NCBI RefSeq assembly: GCF_946480305.1
Contig: NZ_CAMLJQ010000020.1
Location: 1-64,000, forward strand
DNA length: 64,000 bases
From: an uncultured Caldimonas sp.
GTDB lineage: Bacteria > Pseudomonadota > Gammaproteobacteria > Burkholderiales > Burkholderiaceae
Direction: 5' to 3'
Shown here: positions 47,224 through 56,303 of the stretch, piece by piece
Numbering within the stretch: position 1 is the stretch's first letter
Layout: every line of letters starts with the position of its first letter
Made by a program: the position numbers and the translations under genes
Notes under the pieces: model-generated
The model's database searches: none
What the model was told of the DNA's origin: nothing
What the model saw: only the letters and a program-made list of their open reading frames with translations

Positions 47224-47996
47224 AGCATCTCCCGCGCAAACGTTTCGGCCAGCACTTCCTGACGGACACGTCGGTCCTCGATGCCATCGTGCGGGCGATC
47301 GATCCGCGGCCCGGTGAAGTGCTCATCGAGATCGGCCCGGGGCTCGGGGCGCTGACCAACCCGCTGGTCGAGCATTGCGGCCGGCTCACGGTCATCGAAC
47401 TCGACCGGGACCTGGCCGCACGCTTGCGCAAGCGGGCCGAGCTGACGGTCATTGAGTCCGATGTGCTGCAGGTGGACTTCCGTGCGTTGGCGGGCGAGGC
47501 CGGTCGCAAGCTGCGAGTCGTCGGCAACCTGCCGTACAACATTTCGTCGCCGATCGCATTTCACCTGCTCGCGCAGGTCGATGCCATCGAGGACCAGCAT
47601 TTCATGCTGCAAAAGGAAGTGGTCGACCGCATGGCCGCCGAGCCGGGGCACAAGGACTACGGCCGGCTCAGCGTGATGCTGCAGTGGCGGTACGACATCG
47701 AATCGTTGTTCGAAGTGCCGCCGGAGGCCTTCGATCCACCGCCGCGGGTCGATTCGGCGGTGGTGCGCATGGTGCCTTTGCGCGAACCGGTGGTCCTCGA
47801 CGCCCGGCTGCTCGAGGAAATGATGGCGGTGGCGTTCTCGCAGCGCCGCAAGCTGCTGCGGCACACCCTGGGGCGCTGGCTCGAGGCCAAGGGCGCTGGC
47901 GCGGGGTTCGACGTCCAGCGTCGCGCCGAGGAAGTGCCGGTGGCCGAATACCTGGAGCTGGCGCGCCAGGTGGGTGCTGCCGCGACACCGCGCTGA
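47220..47996 (+). CDS. rsmA: 16S rRNA (adenine-1518/1519-N6)-dimethyltransferase
   Basis: This 258-residue enzyme (KsgA) dimethylates two adjacent adenines near the 3' end of 16S rRNA. The opening [21 protein letters not shown], the SAM motif [18 protein letters not shown], and the catalytic [15 protein letters not shown] are standard. The start is GTG 47220, overlapping the surA TGA as GTGA. Upstream in-frame starts fall inside surA. A hairpin at 48004-48025 closes the cluster. Confidence 0.96.
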   Translation: MKHLPRKRFGQHFLTDTSVLDAIVRAIDPRPGEVLIEIGPGLGALTNPLVEHCGRLTVIELDRDLAARLRKRAELTVIESDVLQVDFRALAGEAGRKLRVVGNLPYNISSPIAFHLLAQVDAIEDQHFMLQKEVVDRMAAEPGHKDYGRLSVMLQWRYDIESLFEVPPEAFDPPPRVDSAVVRMVPLREPVVLDARLLEEMMAVAFSQRRKLLRHTLGRWLEAKGAGAGFDVQRRAEEVPVAEYLELARQVGAAATPR

Positions 47997-48003
47997 AAGA
48001 ACA

Positions 48004-48028
48004 AAGGCGACCCGCGGGTCGCCTTGTT
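48004..48028 (+). terminator. Probable terminator of the lptD-surA-rsmA cluster
   Basis: AAGGCGACCC (48004-48013) and GGGTCGCCTT (48016-48025) form a long stem, followed by the weak tract GTTGT. It begins 7 bases after the rsmA stop. Termination in the plus direction is likely but the T-tract is poor. Confidence 0.6.
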
Positions 48029-48050
48029 GTGCTGCCGGGCGGGCGCCGCT

Positions 48051-48257
48051 TCAGGCGGCGGCGAGCCAGCAGGCCGTGTCGAACGCGCTGCTCATCAGCG
48101 GCATGTTCATGCCGAACGAGGGATTCGTGCCGTTCTTCGAGGGCTTGGTCGCTGCGCTCGTCTTGCCGGCGTTGATCTCGCTGTTCTGGGCCACTTCGTT
48201 GGCCCGCTCCCATGACCCGATTTCCTGGGAGCGGGCTACAGAAAAGAATAAAAACAC
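48051..48257 (-). CDS. Small hypothetical protein or gene remnant behind the barstar gene
   Basis: This is an open frame of up to 68 residues. Its codons from about 48215 down to 48051 show the high third-position GC and balanced composition of genuine genes (EINAGKTSAATKPSKNG then GMNMPLMSSAFDTACWLAAA). No good start is visible: a GTG at 48257 overlaps the barstar 3' end, and there is no ATG in the upstream half of the frame. It could be the tail of a decayed gene. I do not recognise the family, though the composition recalls granule-associated (phasin-like) tails. The opposite strand also has an open frame here, which weakens the call. Confidence 0.3.
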   Translation of the reverse strand: MFLFFSVARSQEIGSWERANEVAQNSEINAGKTSAATKPSKNGTNPSFGMNMPLMSSAFDTACWLAAA

Positions 48258-48631
48258 CTGAACGGTATCTTGCGGTCGGCCCAGTAGTCGGCGGCGTCTC
48301 GGAAGACATCGAGCAGTTGCTCGCGCGCTTCGCGGTCGAAGCGCGGGTTGTCGGGGATCTGCTCGAGCACGACGATGAAGCCCGGTTGCGGACCGGCCTT
48401 GTGAACCAGGTCGGTCATGCAGTCGTAGAGGGCGTCGAAGTTCTTGCCGAAATGAGGCGGGAACAGGAACGACTGCGCAATGCTCTCCAGCACCTCCTGC
48501 TTGGTCTGGGCGTTGCCCAGGTTCGCATACAGGAAATGCTGACCGGTGTCTTGCGCGGTCTGCATCAGGTCTTCCACGCGGAACGCGCGGATCGACTGGA
48601 CGATGTTCGGACGGACGGTCTGCAAAAGCAT
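48236..48631 (-). CDS. Barstar-family ribonuclease inhibitor
   Basis: This is a 131-residue protein. The conserved barstar core is FPPHFGKNFDALYDCMTDL, with GFIVVLEQIPDNPRFDREAREQLLDVFRDAADYW after it. Acidic residues in the NFDAL helix normally plug the nuclease active site. ATG 48631 has GAGGGG nine bases upstream; GTG 48655 is an alternative. It lies 27 bp downstream of the secreted RNase gene, so the two form an enzyme/inhibitor pair that protects the producer's own RNA. Confidence 0.88.
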   Translation of the reverse strand: MLLQTVRPNIVQSIRAFRVEDLMQTAQDTGQHFLYANLGNAQTKQEVLESIAQSFLFPPHFGKNFDALYDCMTDLVHKAGPQPGFIVVLEQIPDNPRFDREAREQLLDVFRDAADYWADRKIPFRCFYSFL

Positions 48632-48658
48632 GGTCACGATCCCCTCTTTAGTCACGAT

Positions 48659-49084
48659 TCATTCGACGATCCGGCGAAAACTCGCGTAGTGGTCGTCGGT
48701 GTAGTAGCAGTTGTCAGGGGCTCGAGGCACCTTACCGCCGCACACGATCCGCCGGGCGCCGCGGTGTCGCACGCCGGGCGTCTTGACCGTGTACTCGCGG
48801 TAGTAGCCGCGCGGGTGGGCTGGCAGCAACCGCTCGCGGTTGAAGAAGACCGTTCCGTCTTTTTCGTAAGGGAAGGGGCCTCCCTCGCGAATGAGCCGGT
48901 GGGTTTCCTGCGCCTGCCCAGGCAAGCTCGCCAGCGCAACGACTTGCGCACCGGCTGCGGCGTCCGGGGCTTCACCCTTTGCGGGGGCAATGCCCGGTGC
49001 CAGTGCTACCAGGAACGCTGCGGTGGTAGTGACTCCTAACTTTTGGAGTGACTGCCACCGAAGTGACCGAGCAGCGGATGCCAC
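48659..49084 (-). CDS. Secreted guanyl-specific ribonuclease (barnase/RNase Sa type)
   Basis: This is a 141-residue protein with a signal peptide (TTTAAFLVALAPGIAPAKG) and a mature domain of about 100 residues. LPGQAQETHRLIREGGPFPY, NRERLLPAHPRGYYREYTV, RGARRIVCGG and YYTDDHYASF match the microbial N1/T1 RNase superfamily of RNase Sa. The catalytic Glu (REYT), Arg (GARRI) and His (DDHY) are all kept. It should cut RNA after guanosine outside the cytoplasm. The start is GTG 49084 with AGGGA upstream; no ATG is available. The barstar gene follows. Confidence 0.88.
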   Translation of the reverse strand: MASAARSLRWQSLQKLGVTTTAAFLVALAPGIAPAKGEAPDAAAGAQVVALASLPGQAQETHRLIREGGPFPYEKDGTVFFNRERLLPAHPRGYYREYTVKTPGVRHRGARRIVCGGKVPRAPDNCYYTDDHYASFRRIVE

Positions 49085-49301
49085 GGGTTTTCCCTGAAAA
49101 CTGAAGGCGAGATGGTACCGGTTCGGGGCTTAAACCACAAGGTCGTGCCTCAAATTGCAGCAGTCTCCGACGGGCGTGCGGGGCCTTTTTGTGAGTGGTT
49201 GCTATCGTTTGGTGTCCATGTCTGGGCCGAACGAAACCGGTGTCACCAGGCTGAAAACTGCAGCGCCGAGGCCCCGGCGGGTGGGGGGCCCCGGCCACCG
49301 T

Positions 49302-51596
49302 TCAACGTGCGGCGTTGACGTCGGCCACGGTCAGTGCGGTCATGTTGACGATGCGACGAACGGTCGCTGAAGGCGTCAGGATGTGGACCGGCTTGGCGGC
49401 ACCGAGCAGCACCGGCCCGATGGCGATGCCGCCGCCGGCGGCGGTTTTCAGCAGGTTGTAGCTGATGTTGGCGGCATCGATGTTCGGCAGCACCAGCAGG
49501 TTCGCTTCGCCGGTCAGCGTGCTGTTGGGCATCAGTTCGTGCCGGTGCTTGGCATCGATCGCCACATCGCCGTGCATTTCGCCGTCCACTTCCAGCCACG
49601 GCGCACGCTGGCGCACCAGGTCCAGGGCGTGGCGCATCTTCAATGCGGAGGGCTGGTTGCTCGACCCGAAGTTGGAGTGCGACAGCAGTGCCGCCTTGGG
49701 GTGCAGGCCGAAGCGCATCATCTCTTCGGCCGCCAGCACGGTGATCTCGGCCAGCTGCTCGGCGCTGGGGTCGTAGTTGATGTGGGTGTCGACAAGCATC
49801 ACCTGCCGGGTGGGCAGGATCAGCATGTTCATGCACGCATAGACGTTCACGCCCTCACGCCGGCCGATCACCTGGTCGATGTAGGGCAGGTGCATCGCCG
49901 CGGTGCCCCAGGTTCCGCACAGCATGCCGTCCACTTCGCCCTTGTGCAGCAGCATGGCGCCGATCAGCGTCAGGCGGCGACGCATCTCGATCTTGGCGAG
50001 CTGGGCGGTGACGCCCTTGCGCTCGGTCATCCGGTGGTAGGTCTGCCAGTAGTCGCGGTAGCGGTGGTCGAACTCGGTGTTGACGACGTCGTAGTCGCGG
50101 CCTTCCTGCAGACGCAGGCCGAAGCGTTCGGCGCGTTGCTGGATGATCTCGGGTCGGCCGATGAGCGTCGGCCGCGCCAGGCCTTCATCGACCACCACCT
50201 GCACGGCACGCAGCACGCGTTCTTCCTCGCCTTCGCAGTAGACGACGCGCTTGTGCTCCGCACGCTTGGCCACTGCGAAGATGGGCTTCATCGTCGTACC
50301 GGAGGCATAGACGAAGCTCTGCAGCTTCTCGCGATAGGCGTCCATGTCGGGGATCGGACGCTGCGCGACGCCGGAATCGATGGCTGCCTGCGCGACGGCC
50401 GGCGCGATGCGCATCATCAGCCGCGGGTCGAACGGTTTGGGGATCAGGTATTCAGGACCGAAGCTCAGCGTGGCGCCGGCATAGGCGGCGGCGACCACTT
50501 CGCTCTGCTCCGCCTGCGCCAGCTCGGCGATTGCATGCACCGCGGCCACCTCCATCTCGTCGGTGATCGTGGTGGCGCCGGAATCGAGCGCGCCGCGGAA
50601 GATGTACGGGAAGCACAGGACGTTGTTGACCTGGTTCGGGTAGTCGGTGCGGCCCGTTGCCATGATCGCGTCGTCACGCACGGCCTTCACTTCCTCGGGG
50701 AGGATCTCGGGCGTGGGGTTGGCCAGCGCGAAGATCAACGGCTTGGCTGCCATGCGCTGCACCATCGCCGGCTTCAGCACACCGCCGGCCGACAGGCCGA
50801 GGAAGATGTCCGCGCCTTCGATCACGTCCATCAGGCTGCGCTTGTCGGTCGGCTGCGCGAACTGGGCCTTGTCCGGGTCCATCAGTTCGGTGCGGCCTTC
50901 ATAGACGACGCCGGCGAGGTCGGTCAGCCAGATGTTCTCGCGCGGCAGGCCCAGCTTGACGAGCAGGTTGACGCAGGCGAGCGCCGCGGCGCCGGCGCCC
51001 GACGTGACCAGCTTCACGTTCCTGATGTCCTTGCCGACCACCTTCAGGCCGTTCAAGGCCGCCGCACCCACCACGATGGCGGTGCCGTGCTGGTCGTCGT
51101 GGAAGACGGGGATCTTCATCCGCTCGCGCAGCTTGCGCTCGACGTAGAAGCAGTCCGGCGCCTTGATGTCTTCGAGGTTGATGCCGCCGAAGGTGGGCTC
51201 CAGTGCGGCAATCACCTCGACGAGCTTGTCGACGTCCTTCTCGTTGATCTCGATGTCGAACACGTCGATGCCGGCGAACTTCTTGAACAGCACGCCCTTG
51301 CCTTCCATCACCGGCTTCGCTGCGAGCGGGCCGATGTCGCCCAGGCCCAGCACGGCCGTGCCGTTGGTCACGACGGCGACGAGGTTGCCGCGCGAGGTGT
51401 AGCGGAAGGCGTTGGTCGGGTTGTCGACGATCTCTTCGCATGCTGCCGCCACGCCAGGCGAGTAGGCCAGCGCGAGGTCACGTTGGTTGACCAGCGACTT
51501 GGTCGCCGCGATGGCGACCTTGCCCGGGGTGGGGAACTCGTGATATTCGAGCGCGGCACGGCGCAGCTCGGCACGTTTTTCTTCGGCGGTGGGCAT
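49302..51596 (-). CDS. maeB: NADP-dependent malic enzyme with phosphotransacetylase-like domain
   Basis: This is a 764-residue cytoplasmic enzyme converting malate to pyruvate and CO2. The malic-enzyme part occupies residues 1-430, with [14 protein letters not shown], the metal site [16 protein letters not shown] and the Rossmann motif [13 protein letters not shown]. The C-terminal third resembles phosphotransacetylase ([33 protein letters not shown]) and is usually regulatory, responding to acetyl-CoA. Start ATG 51596 lies opposite the PAS-kinase gene across a 332-bp gap. That layout suggests control by the neighbouring two-component system. Confidence 0.95.
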   Translation of the reverse strand: MPTAEEKRAELRRAALEYHEFPTPGKVAIAATKSLVNQRDLALAYSPGVAAACEEIVDNPTNAFRYTSRGNLVAVVTNGTAVLGLGDIGPLAAKPVMEGKGVLFKKFAGIDVFDIEINEKDVDKLVEVIAALEPTFGGINLEDIKAPDCFYVERKLRERMKIPVFHDDQHGTAIVVGAAALNGLKVVGKDIRNVKLVTSGAGAAALACVNLLVKLGLPRENIWLTDLAGVVYEGRTELMDPDKAQFAQPTDKRSLMDVIEGADIFLGLSAGGVLKPAMVQRMAAKPLIFALANPTPEILPEEVKAVRDDAIMATGRTDYPNQVNNVLCFPYIFRGALDSGATTITDEMEVAAVHAIAELAQAEQSEVVAAAYAGATLSFGPEYLIPKPFDPRLMMRIAPAVAQAAIDSGVAQRPIPDMDAYREKLQSFVYASGTTMKPIFAVAKRAEHKRVVYCEGEEERVLRAVQVVVDEGLARPTLIGRPEIIQQRAERFGLRLQEGRDYDVVNTEFDHRYRDYWQTYHRMTERKGVTAQLAKIEMRRRLTLIGAMLLHKGEVDGMLCGTWGTAAMHLPYIDQVIGRREGVNVYACMNMLILPTRQVMLVDTHINYDPSAEQLAEITVLAAEEMMRFGLHPKAALLSHSNFGSSNQPSALKMRHALDLVRQRAPWLEVDGEMHGDVAIDAKHRHELMPNSTLTGEANLLVLPNIDAANISYNLLKTAAGGGIAIGPVLLGAAKPVHILTPSATVRRIVNMTALTVADVNAAR

Positions 51597-51928
51597 GAGG
51601 ATCCTTCGCGGTGGAAACGGAAACAGCAGCAATGCCGCACCCATCGCGTCGACAGCAGATTGAAAGCTGAAGGCAGCGCCGGGCGCAAAGCGGGGGAACG
51701 ATTGTAGGAGTGCGCCGCCGGCTTGCGACATCGTGTGTACGCCGTCCGCGACATGGCGCCATGTGCGGTGTGCATGGGCCCGGGCGTCGGTCTCCTCGCG
51801 GTGCCGGACAGTGTGTCAAAGCCGGCGCCGGCACGACATGCGCAAAAGTGCGTATGAGCTTTGCGCCTGGGTTGGCAATAGTGGGGATCGCGGTCGCCAC
51901 ATGCCGGCGACCGCGCCACAATCCCGTG
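51597..51928. promoter_or_regulatory. Divergent control region of maeB and the PAS-kinase operon
   Basis: This 332-bp gap has no supported gene. It contains the inverted repeats GCGCAAA/TTTGCGC (51840-51846, 51860-51866) and GCGGTCGC/GCGACCGC (51890-51897, 51907-51914), the second just upstream of the kinase start. They could be operators for the FixJ-type regulator or leader hairpins. No convincing promoter box pair was singled out. Confidence 0.4.
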
Positions 51929-54013
51929 ATGCCCGCCGAACCGATGCCCACCCGCAAGCCGCAGAGCCTGCGCCGCGCCCTGCCATGGGTGGCGCTGGTG
52001 GGCCTGCTCGCCGTCGCGCAGACGGCGCTGGTGCGGCTGACGCTCGACTACGAGTCGTCCCAGGCGCAGGACCAGGTGGAACGCACGGCGGCGGCGGCCG
52101 CCGCCGAGATCAAGCAGAGCCTCGGGCGCGACCTGCAGAGCCTGCAGGCGCTGTTGTGGAACGAGCCGCCCTTGCCGCAATGGCGCTCGGATGCCGCGGA
52201 CCTGTTGCGCTCGCGCCGCGAGATGGTGCGCATCGAGCGCCGCGGACTTGACTTCGAGATGCTGAGCGCCGTCGACACGCCTTACCGCTCACCCGTCTTC
52301 ACGCAATTGCCGCGCGAAGACATTGATGTCGACGCCGAGGTCGCATGCACCACGGCCAAGCGATTGTCCGGACCGGCCTATTCGCGCAGCTATTTCGTGC
52401 CGCTCGCCGGCGGGCTGGGCGTCGAGCTGCTGGACGTCTGCCTGCCGGTGCTCGAGCGCGGCAGCCTGAGCGGCTACATGGTGGCCTCGTACTCGCTGCA
52501 GAGCGTCCTGACCGAGGCGACCACCGCCGAGAACCGCAAGGGCCATGAGCTGGCCTTCGTCGAAGGCGACGGCACGCGGCTGGCGCGGTCCGGCAGCATC
52601 GAGCGCGGGCGCGGCGTGTTCGTCGCGCAGCGCATCATCGACCTGCCCGGCATCTCGCTGCAACTGCGGCTCGACAGCGCCACCGGCGAGCCGGATCTCA
52701 TTCCCAACCTCGCCACGGCGCTGGTGCTGGGCCTGTCGCTCGCGTTGAGCGCGGTCGTGCTGCTGCTGGTGCGCGACGTGCGCAAACGTGCGGAGGCCGA
52801 GCGCGGGTTGGCCGAAGCGCTGGCCTTCCGCAAGGCGATGGAAGACTCGCTCGTCACCGGCTTGCGCGCCCGCGACCTCGAAGGCCGCATCACCTACGTC
52901 AACCCGGCGTTCTGCGAGATGGTTGGCTTCACCGCGCAGGAGCTGATCGGCAAGATGACCGCGCAGGACCCGCCACCTTACTGGCCGCCGGAAATGGTGG
53001 CCGAGTACACCCGCCGGCAGCAGGTGCGCCTGGCCGGCCAGGCGCCGCCCCGCGAAGGCTACGAGACCGTGTTCATGCGGCGCAGCGGCGAGCGCTTCCC
53101 GGTGATGGTGTTCGAAGCGCCGCTGGTCGACGGCCACGGCAAGCACACCGGGTGGATGGGCGCGATGCTCGACATCAGCGCACAACGCCGCGTGGAGGAA
53201 CTCTCGCGCCAGCAGCATGAAAAGCTGCAGGCCACCGCGCGCCTGGCCACGGTCGGCGAGATGGCCTCGATGCTGAGCCACGAGCTGAACCAGCCGCTGG
53301 CCGCCATCTCCAGCTATGCAACCGGCTCCATCAACCTGATGCAGGACGGCAGCGTCGACGCTGACACGCAGCGCATGATCCGACAGGCGATCGAACGCAT
53401 CGCCGAGCAGGCCGAGCGCGCGGGCCGGGTCATCAAGAGCGTGCACGACTTCGTGCGCCGCCGCGAGCACCTGCGCGAATCGATCCGTGCGGACCATTTG
53501 ATCGAGGCGGTGATGCCGCTGGTCGGTCTGCAGGCCCGCAAGAGCGGCACGCGCATCGAGATCGACGTGCCGCGGGCGCCGGCCGCGATGCCGCGCGTCG
53601 TCTGCGATCGCACGATGGTCGAACAGGTGCTGCTCAACCTCGCGCGCAACGGCATCCAGGCCATGGAGGAGGTGCCCCTCGACCGGCGGGTGCTGCGCTT
53701 CCAGGTGCGCCAGCCGCATGCACGCTGGGTCGAGTTCAGCGTGATCGACCAGGGCGGCGGCATCCCGCCCGAGGTGGCCGAGCGCCTGTTCACGCCCTTC
53801 TTCACGACCAAGAGCGAGGGCATGGGCCTGGGCCTGAGCCTGTGCCGGACGGTGATCGAGCAGCACGGCGGGGCGCTCGTGTTCGAGAACCTGCCGGAAA
53901 CCCAGGGGGGCGGGACGCAATTTAGGTTTACGCTTGCCGCCGAAGCGCACAGCGCGGCCAGCCGCGAGGCCGCGGCTGCCAGCGCCGTCCCGGCGCACCC
54001 GGTCAGCCCATGA
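51929..54013 (+). CDS. PAS-domain sensor histidine kinase (FixL/DctB-like)
   Basis: This is a 694-residue membrane kinase. A first helix (PWVALVGLLAVAQTALVRL) and a second near residue 270 (LIPNLATALVLGLSLALSAVVLLLV) flank a periplasmic domain of about 230 residues. A PAS domain follows (ITYVNPAFCEMVGFTAQELIG), then a HisKA-type dimerisation helix with ATVGEMASMLSHELNQPLAAISSY. The ATPase has NLARNGIQAME, DQGGGIPPEV and GMGLGLSLCRTV. Layout resembles kinases for dicarboxylate sensing. ATG 51929 was taken; ATG 51944 is also possible. The response regulator follows 57 bp later. Confidence 0.9.
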   Translation: MPAEPMPTRKPQSLRRALPWVALVGLLAVAQTALVRLTLDYESSQAQDQVERTAAAAAAEIKQSLGRDLQSLQALLWNEPPLPQWRSDAADLLRSRREMVRIERRGLDFEMLSAVDTPYRSPVFTQLPREDIDVDAEVACTTAKRLSGPAYSRSYFVPLAGGLGVELLDVCLPVLERGSLSGYMVASYSLQSVLTEATTAENRKGHELAFVEGDGTRLARSGSIERGRGVFVAQRIIDLPGISLQLRLDSATGEPDLIPNLATALVLGLSLALSAVVLLLVRDVRKRAEAERGLAEALAFRKAMEDSLVTGLRARDLEGRITYVNPAFCEMVGFTAQELIGKMTAQDPPPYWPPEMVAEYTRRQQVRLAGQAPPREGYETVFMRRSGERFPVMVFEAPLVDGHGKHTGWMGAMLDISAQRRVEELSRQQHEKLQATARLATVGEMASMLSHELNQPLAAISSYATGSINLMQDGSVDADTQRMIRQAIERIAEQAERAGRVIKSVHDFVRRREHLRESIRADHLIEAVMPLVGLQARKSGTRIEIDVPRAPAAMPRVVCDRTMVEQVLLNLARNGIQAMEEVPLDRRVLRFQVRQPHARWVEFSVIDQGGGIPPEVAERLFTPFFTTKSEGMGLGLSLCRTVIEQHGGALVFENLPETQGGGTQFRFTLAAEAHSAASREAAAASAVPAHPVSP

Positions 54014-54070
54014 ACGACATGCGCCCGCGGGACAAGGCCCGCATTGCGCGTACAGCACGGAGGTGATTCA

Positions 54071-54724
54071 TTGAGCAACGCGTCACACGCCATCCCGACC
54101 GTCTATCTCGTCGACGACGAGGACGTGCTGCGCGACGCGCTGGCCTGGCTGCTGCGGTCGCGGCGGCTGCTGTCCGAAGGGTATGCCTCGGCCGAAGCAT
54201 TCGAGGCCATGCTGGAGCAGCGCAGTGCGCACGGCCCCTACATGCCGCGCGACCCGTGCTGCCTGCTGCTCGACGTGCGCATGCCCGGCATGAGCGGCCT
54301 GGCACTGTTCGACCGCCTCATCGAGCGAGGGTTGACCGAGGTGATGCCGGTGATCTTCCTGACCGGGCATGCCGATGTGCCGACCGCCGTGGCGGCCGTC
54401 AAGCGCGGCGCGTTCGATTTCGTCGAGAAGCCGTTCTCCGACAACGCGCTGGTCGATCGCGTGGAGCAGGCGCTGGCCCGCAGTGCCGAGGTGATCGGAC
54501 AGCGGCACGAGGCCCAGAACGTGCAACGCAAGCTTGCCGAGCTGACCGACCGCGAGCGCGACGTGATGCGGCTCGTGATCGCGGGCCGCCCCAACAAGCT
54601 GATCGCCGACGACCTCGACATCAGCGTGCGCACGGTCGAGGTGCACCGTGCCCGCGTATTCGAGAAGATGGACGTCAAGTCGGCCGTGGAGCTCGCCAAC
54701 CTGCTGCGCGACGCCAGGTTGTGA
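54071..54724 (+). CDS. FixJ-family response regulator
   Basis: This is a 217-residue regulator. The receiver domain has LVDDEDVLRDAL, the phosphoacceptor Asp in LLLDVRMPGMSGL and FVEKPF with the conserved Lys. The C-terminal LuxR-type helix-turn-helix is LTDRERDVMRLVIAGRPNKLIADDLDISVRTVEVHRARV. The start is TTG 54071, supported by a perfect GGAGGTGA six bases upstream; an ATG at 54044 lacks this. It pairs with the PAS kinase and is a candidate regulator of the divergent maeB. Confidence 0.9.
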   Translation: MSNASHAIPTVYLVDDEDVLRDALAWLLRSRRLLSEGYASAEAFEAMLEQRSAHGPYMPRDPCCLLLDVRMPGMSGLALFDRLIERGLTEVMPVIFLTGHADVPTAVAAVKRGAFDFVEKPFSDNALVDRVEQALARSAEVIGQRHEAQNVQRKLAELTDRERDVMRLVIAGRPNKLIADDLDISVRTVEVHRARVFEKMDVKSAVELANLLRDARL

Positions 54725-54756
54725 GGCCGGGCCCGGGCCGGCGCGACAATGCCGTC

Positions 54757-55716
54757 ATGGCTCTTGGCGAATTTGAACTGATCCAACGCTATTTCACGCG
54801 CCCCGTGCGGCGTGCGGTGCTCGGCGTGGGCGACGACTGCGCGCTGCTGCAGCCGAGGCCTGGCATGCAGCTCGCCACCTCGACCGACCTGCTGATCGAG
54901 GGCCGGCATTTCCTCTCCACCGTGGCGCCCGAGCGGCTCGGGCACAAGGCGCTGGCGGTGAACCTGTCCGACCTGGCGGCGTGCGGCGCGGAGCCGCTGG
55001 CCTTCACGCTCAGCCTGGCGCTGCCCGGCGCCGATGCGGTGTGGCTCGAGCGCTTTGCCCACGGTCTGCTGAGCCTGGCCGATGCGCACGGGTGCGAGCT
55101 GGTGGGCGGCGACACGACGCGCGGCCCGCTGGCCATCAACGTGTCGATCTTCGGCGAGGTGCCGGTGGGTCAGGCGCTGCTGCGCAGCGGTGCGCAGGCA
55201 GGCGACGACCTGTACGTGAGCGGCACGCTGGGCGATGCACGGTTGGCGCTGGAAGCGTTTCGCGGCACCGTGGCGCTTGCCGGCGAGGCTTTCGAGCGTG
55301 TGCGCCAGGCGCTGGAGCAGCCGCAGCCGCGCGTGGCCCTGGGGGTGGCGTTGCGAGGCGTGGCGAGCAGTGCCATCGACCTCTCCGACGGCCTGGTGGG
55401 CGACCTTGCACACGTGCTGCAACGCTCCGGTGTCGGCGCCACGGTGAACGTCGACGCGCTGCCCCGCAGCGAGATCCTGGCGGCGCAGCCCGAACCGTGG
55501 CAACAACAGTGCACGCTGGCGGGCGGCGACGACTACGAACTGCTGTTCACGGCCGCGCCCGCCATGCGCGAGGCCGTGCAGGCTGCCGGCCGGGCGGCGG
55601 GCGTCGAGGTCACCCGTGTCGGCCGCATCGATGCCGACCCGGGCCTGCGCACCGTCGATGCGCGCGGGCGACCCGTCGACCTGCGCTTCGCCGGCTTTGA
55701 TCATTTCCGCACATGA
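54757..55716 (+). CDS. thiL: Thiamine-monophosphate kinase
   Basis: This is a 319-residue enzyme that phosphorylates thiamine monophosphate to the active diphosphate. The opening GEFELIQRYF, the metal-binding GVGDDCALL, TDLLIEGRHF, VNLSDLAACGAEPLAF and GGDTTRGPLAINV are the standard ATP/Mg motifs. SSAIDLSDGLVGDLAHVL and AGGDDYELLF follow. The stop overlaps the pgpA start (ATGA), a common thiL-pgpA pairing. Confidence 0.95.
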   Translation: MALGEFELIQRYFTRPVRRAVLGVGDDCALLQPRPGMQLATSTDLLIEGRHFLSTVAPERLGHKALAVNLSDLAACGAEPLAFTLSLALPGADAVWLERFAHGLLSLADAHGCELVGGDTTRGPLAINVSIFGEVPVGQALLRSGAQAGDDLYVSGTLGDARLALEAFRGTVALAGEAFERVRQALEQPQPRVALGVALRGVASSAIDLSDGLVGDLAHVLQRSGVGATVNVDALPRSEILAAQPEPWQQQCTLAGGDDYELLFTAAPAMREAVQAAGRAAGVEVTRVGRIDADPGLRTVDARGRPVDLRFAGFDHFRT

Positions 55717-56273
55717 ACACGTCCGTCAGCGAGATCGTTTCCGAGCCTCCCATCCGCGCGCGCTTGCCCGACGTGCGCTTCATGCTGTCGCACCCCGCGC
55801 ATTGGCTCGCGCTCGGCTTCGGCAGCGGGTTGAGCCCGGTGGCTCCCGGCACCGTGGGCACGTTGTGGGCCTGGCTCAGCTTCGCCGTGCTCGACGTGTG
55901 GCTGGGCGACCTGCAATGGGCCCTGCTGCTGGCGGCCTCGCTGCTGGTCGGCTGGTGGGCCTGCACGCTGACGGCCCGGCACCTGCGGCAGGCCGACCCG
56001 GGCAGCATCGTGTGGGACGAGATCGTCTGCTTCTGGGCCGTGCTGTGGCTCGTCACCCCTTCGGGCGGCGCTGGCGGCTGGTCGGTCCTCTGGACGCAGC
56101 TCGCCGCGTTCGGGTGGTTCCGCTTCTTCGATGCCGCCAAGCCGGGGCCGGTGGCCTGGGCCGATGCCCGATTCAAGGGGGGAGGCTGGCGCGGGGGTTT
56201 CGGTATCCTGTTCGACGACCTGGTCGCCGCGTTCTGCACGTTGATGGTGTTCGCGCTCTGGCGCGTCTGGTAG
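55713..56273 (+). CDS. pgpA: Phosphatidylglycerophosphatase A
   Basis: This is a 186-residue inner-membrane phosphatase that converts phosphatidylglycerophosphate to phosphatidylglycerol. The family marks are FGSGLSPVAPGTVGTLWAW near residue 35, DPGSIVWDEIVCFWAVLW, and the C-terminal FRFFDAAKPGPVAWAD and GFGILFDDLVAAF. Several hydrophobic helices separate them. Its ATG overlaps the thiL stop, and pncC follows 30 bp later, so the three genes likely form one operon. Confidence 0.93.
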   Translation: MNTSVSEIVSEPPIRARLPDVRFMLSHPAHWLALGFGSGLSPVAPGTVGTLWAWLSFAVLDVWLGDLQWALLLAASLLVGWWACTLTARHLRQADPGSIVWDEIVCFWAVLWLVTPSGGAGGWSVLWTQLAAFGWFRFFDAAKPGPVAWADARFKGGGWRGGFGILFDDLVAAFCTLMVFALWRVW

Positions 56274-56303
56274 CAGCGCCTCCGGGTCGGCAGGAGAACA
56301 CAC

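Noticed and set aside
49243..49300. GC-rich hairpin behind maeB as a terminator
   Set aside because: A GGCCCC/GGGGCC stem can form on the minus strand, but the only T-run is more than 10 bases further on, so the signal is too weak to annotate.
49383..51707. Long open frame of about 770 codons opposite maeB
   Set aside because: It is antisense to a complete malic enzyme gene, has a low-complexity His/Gln/Arg-rich composition and no ribosome binding site.
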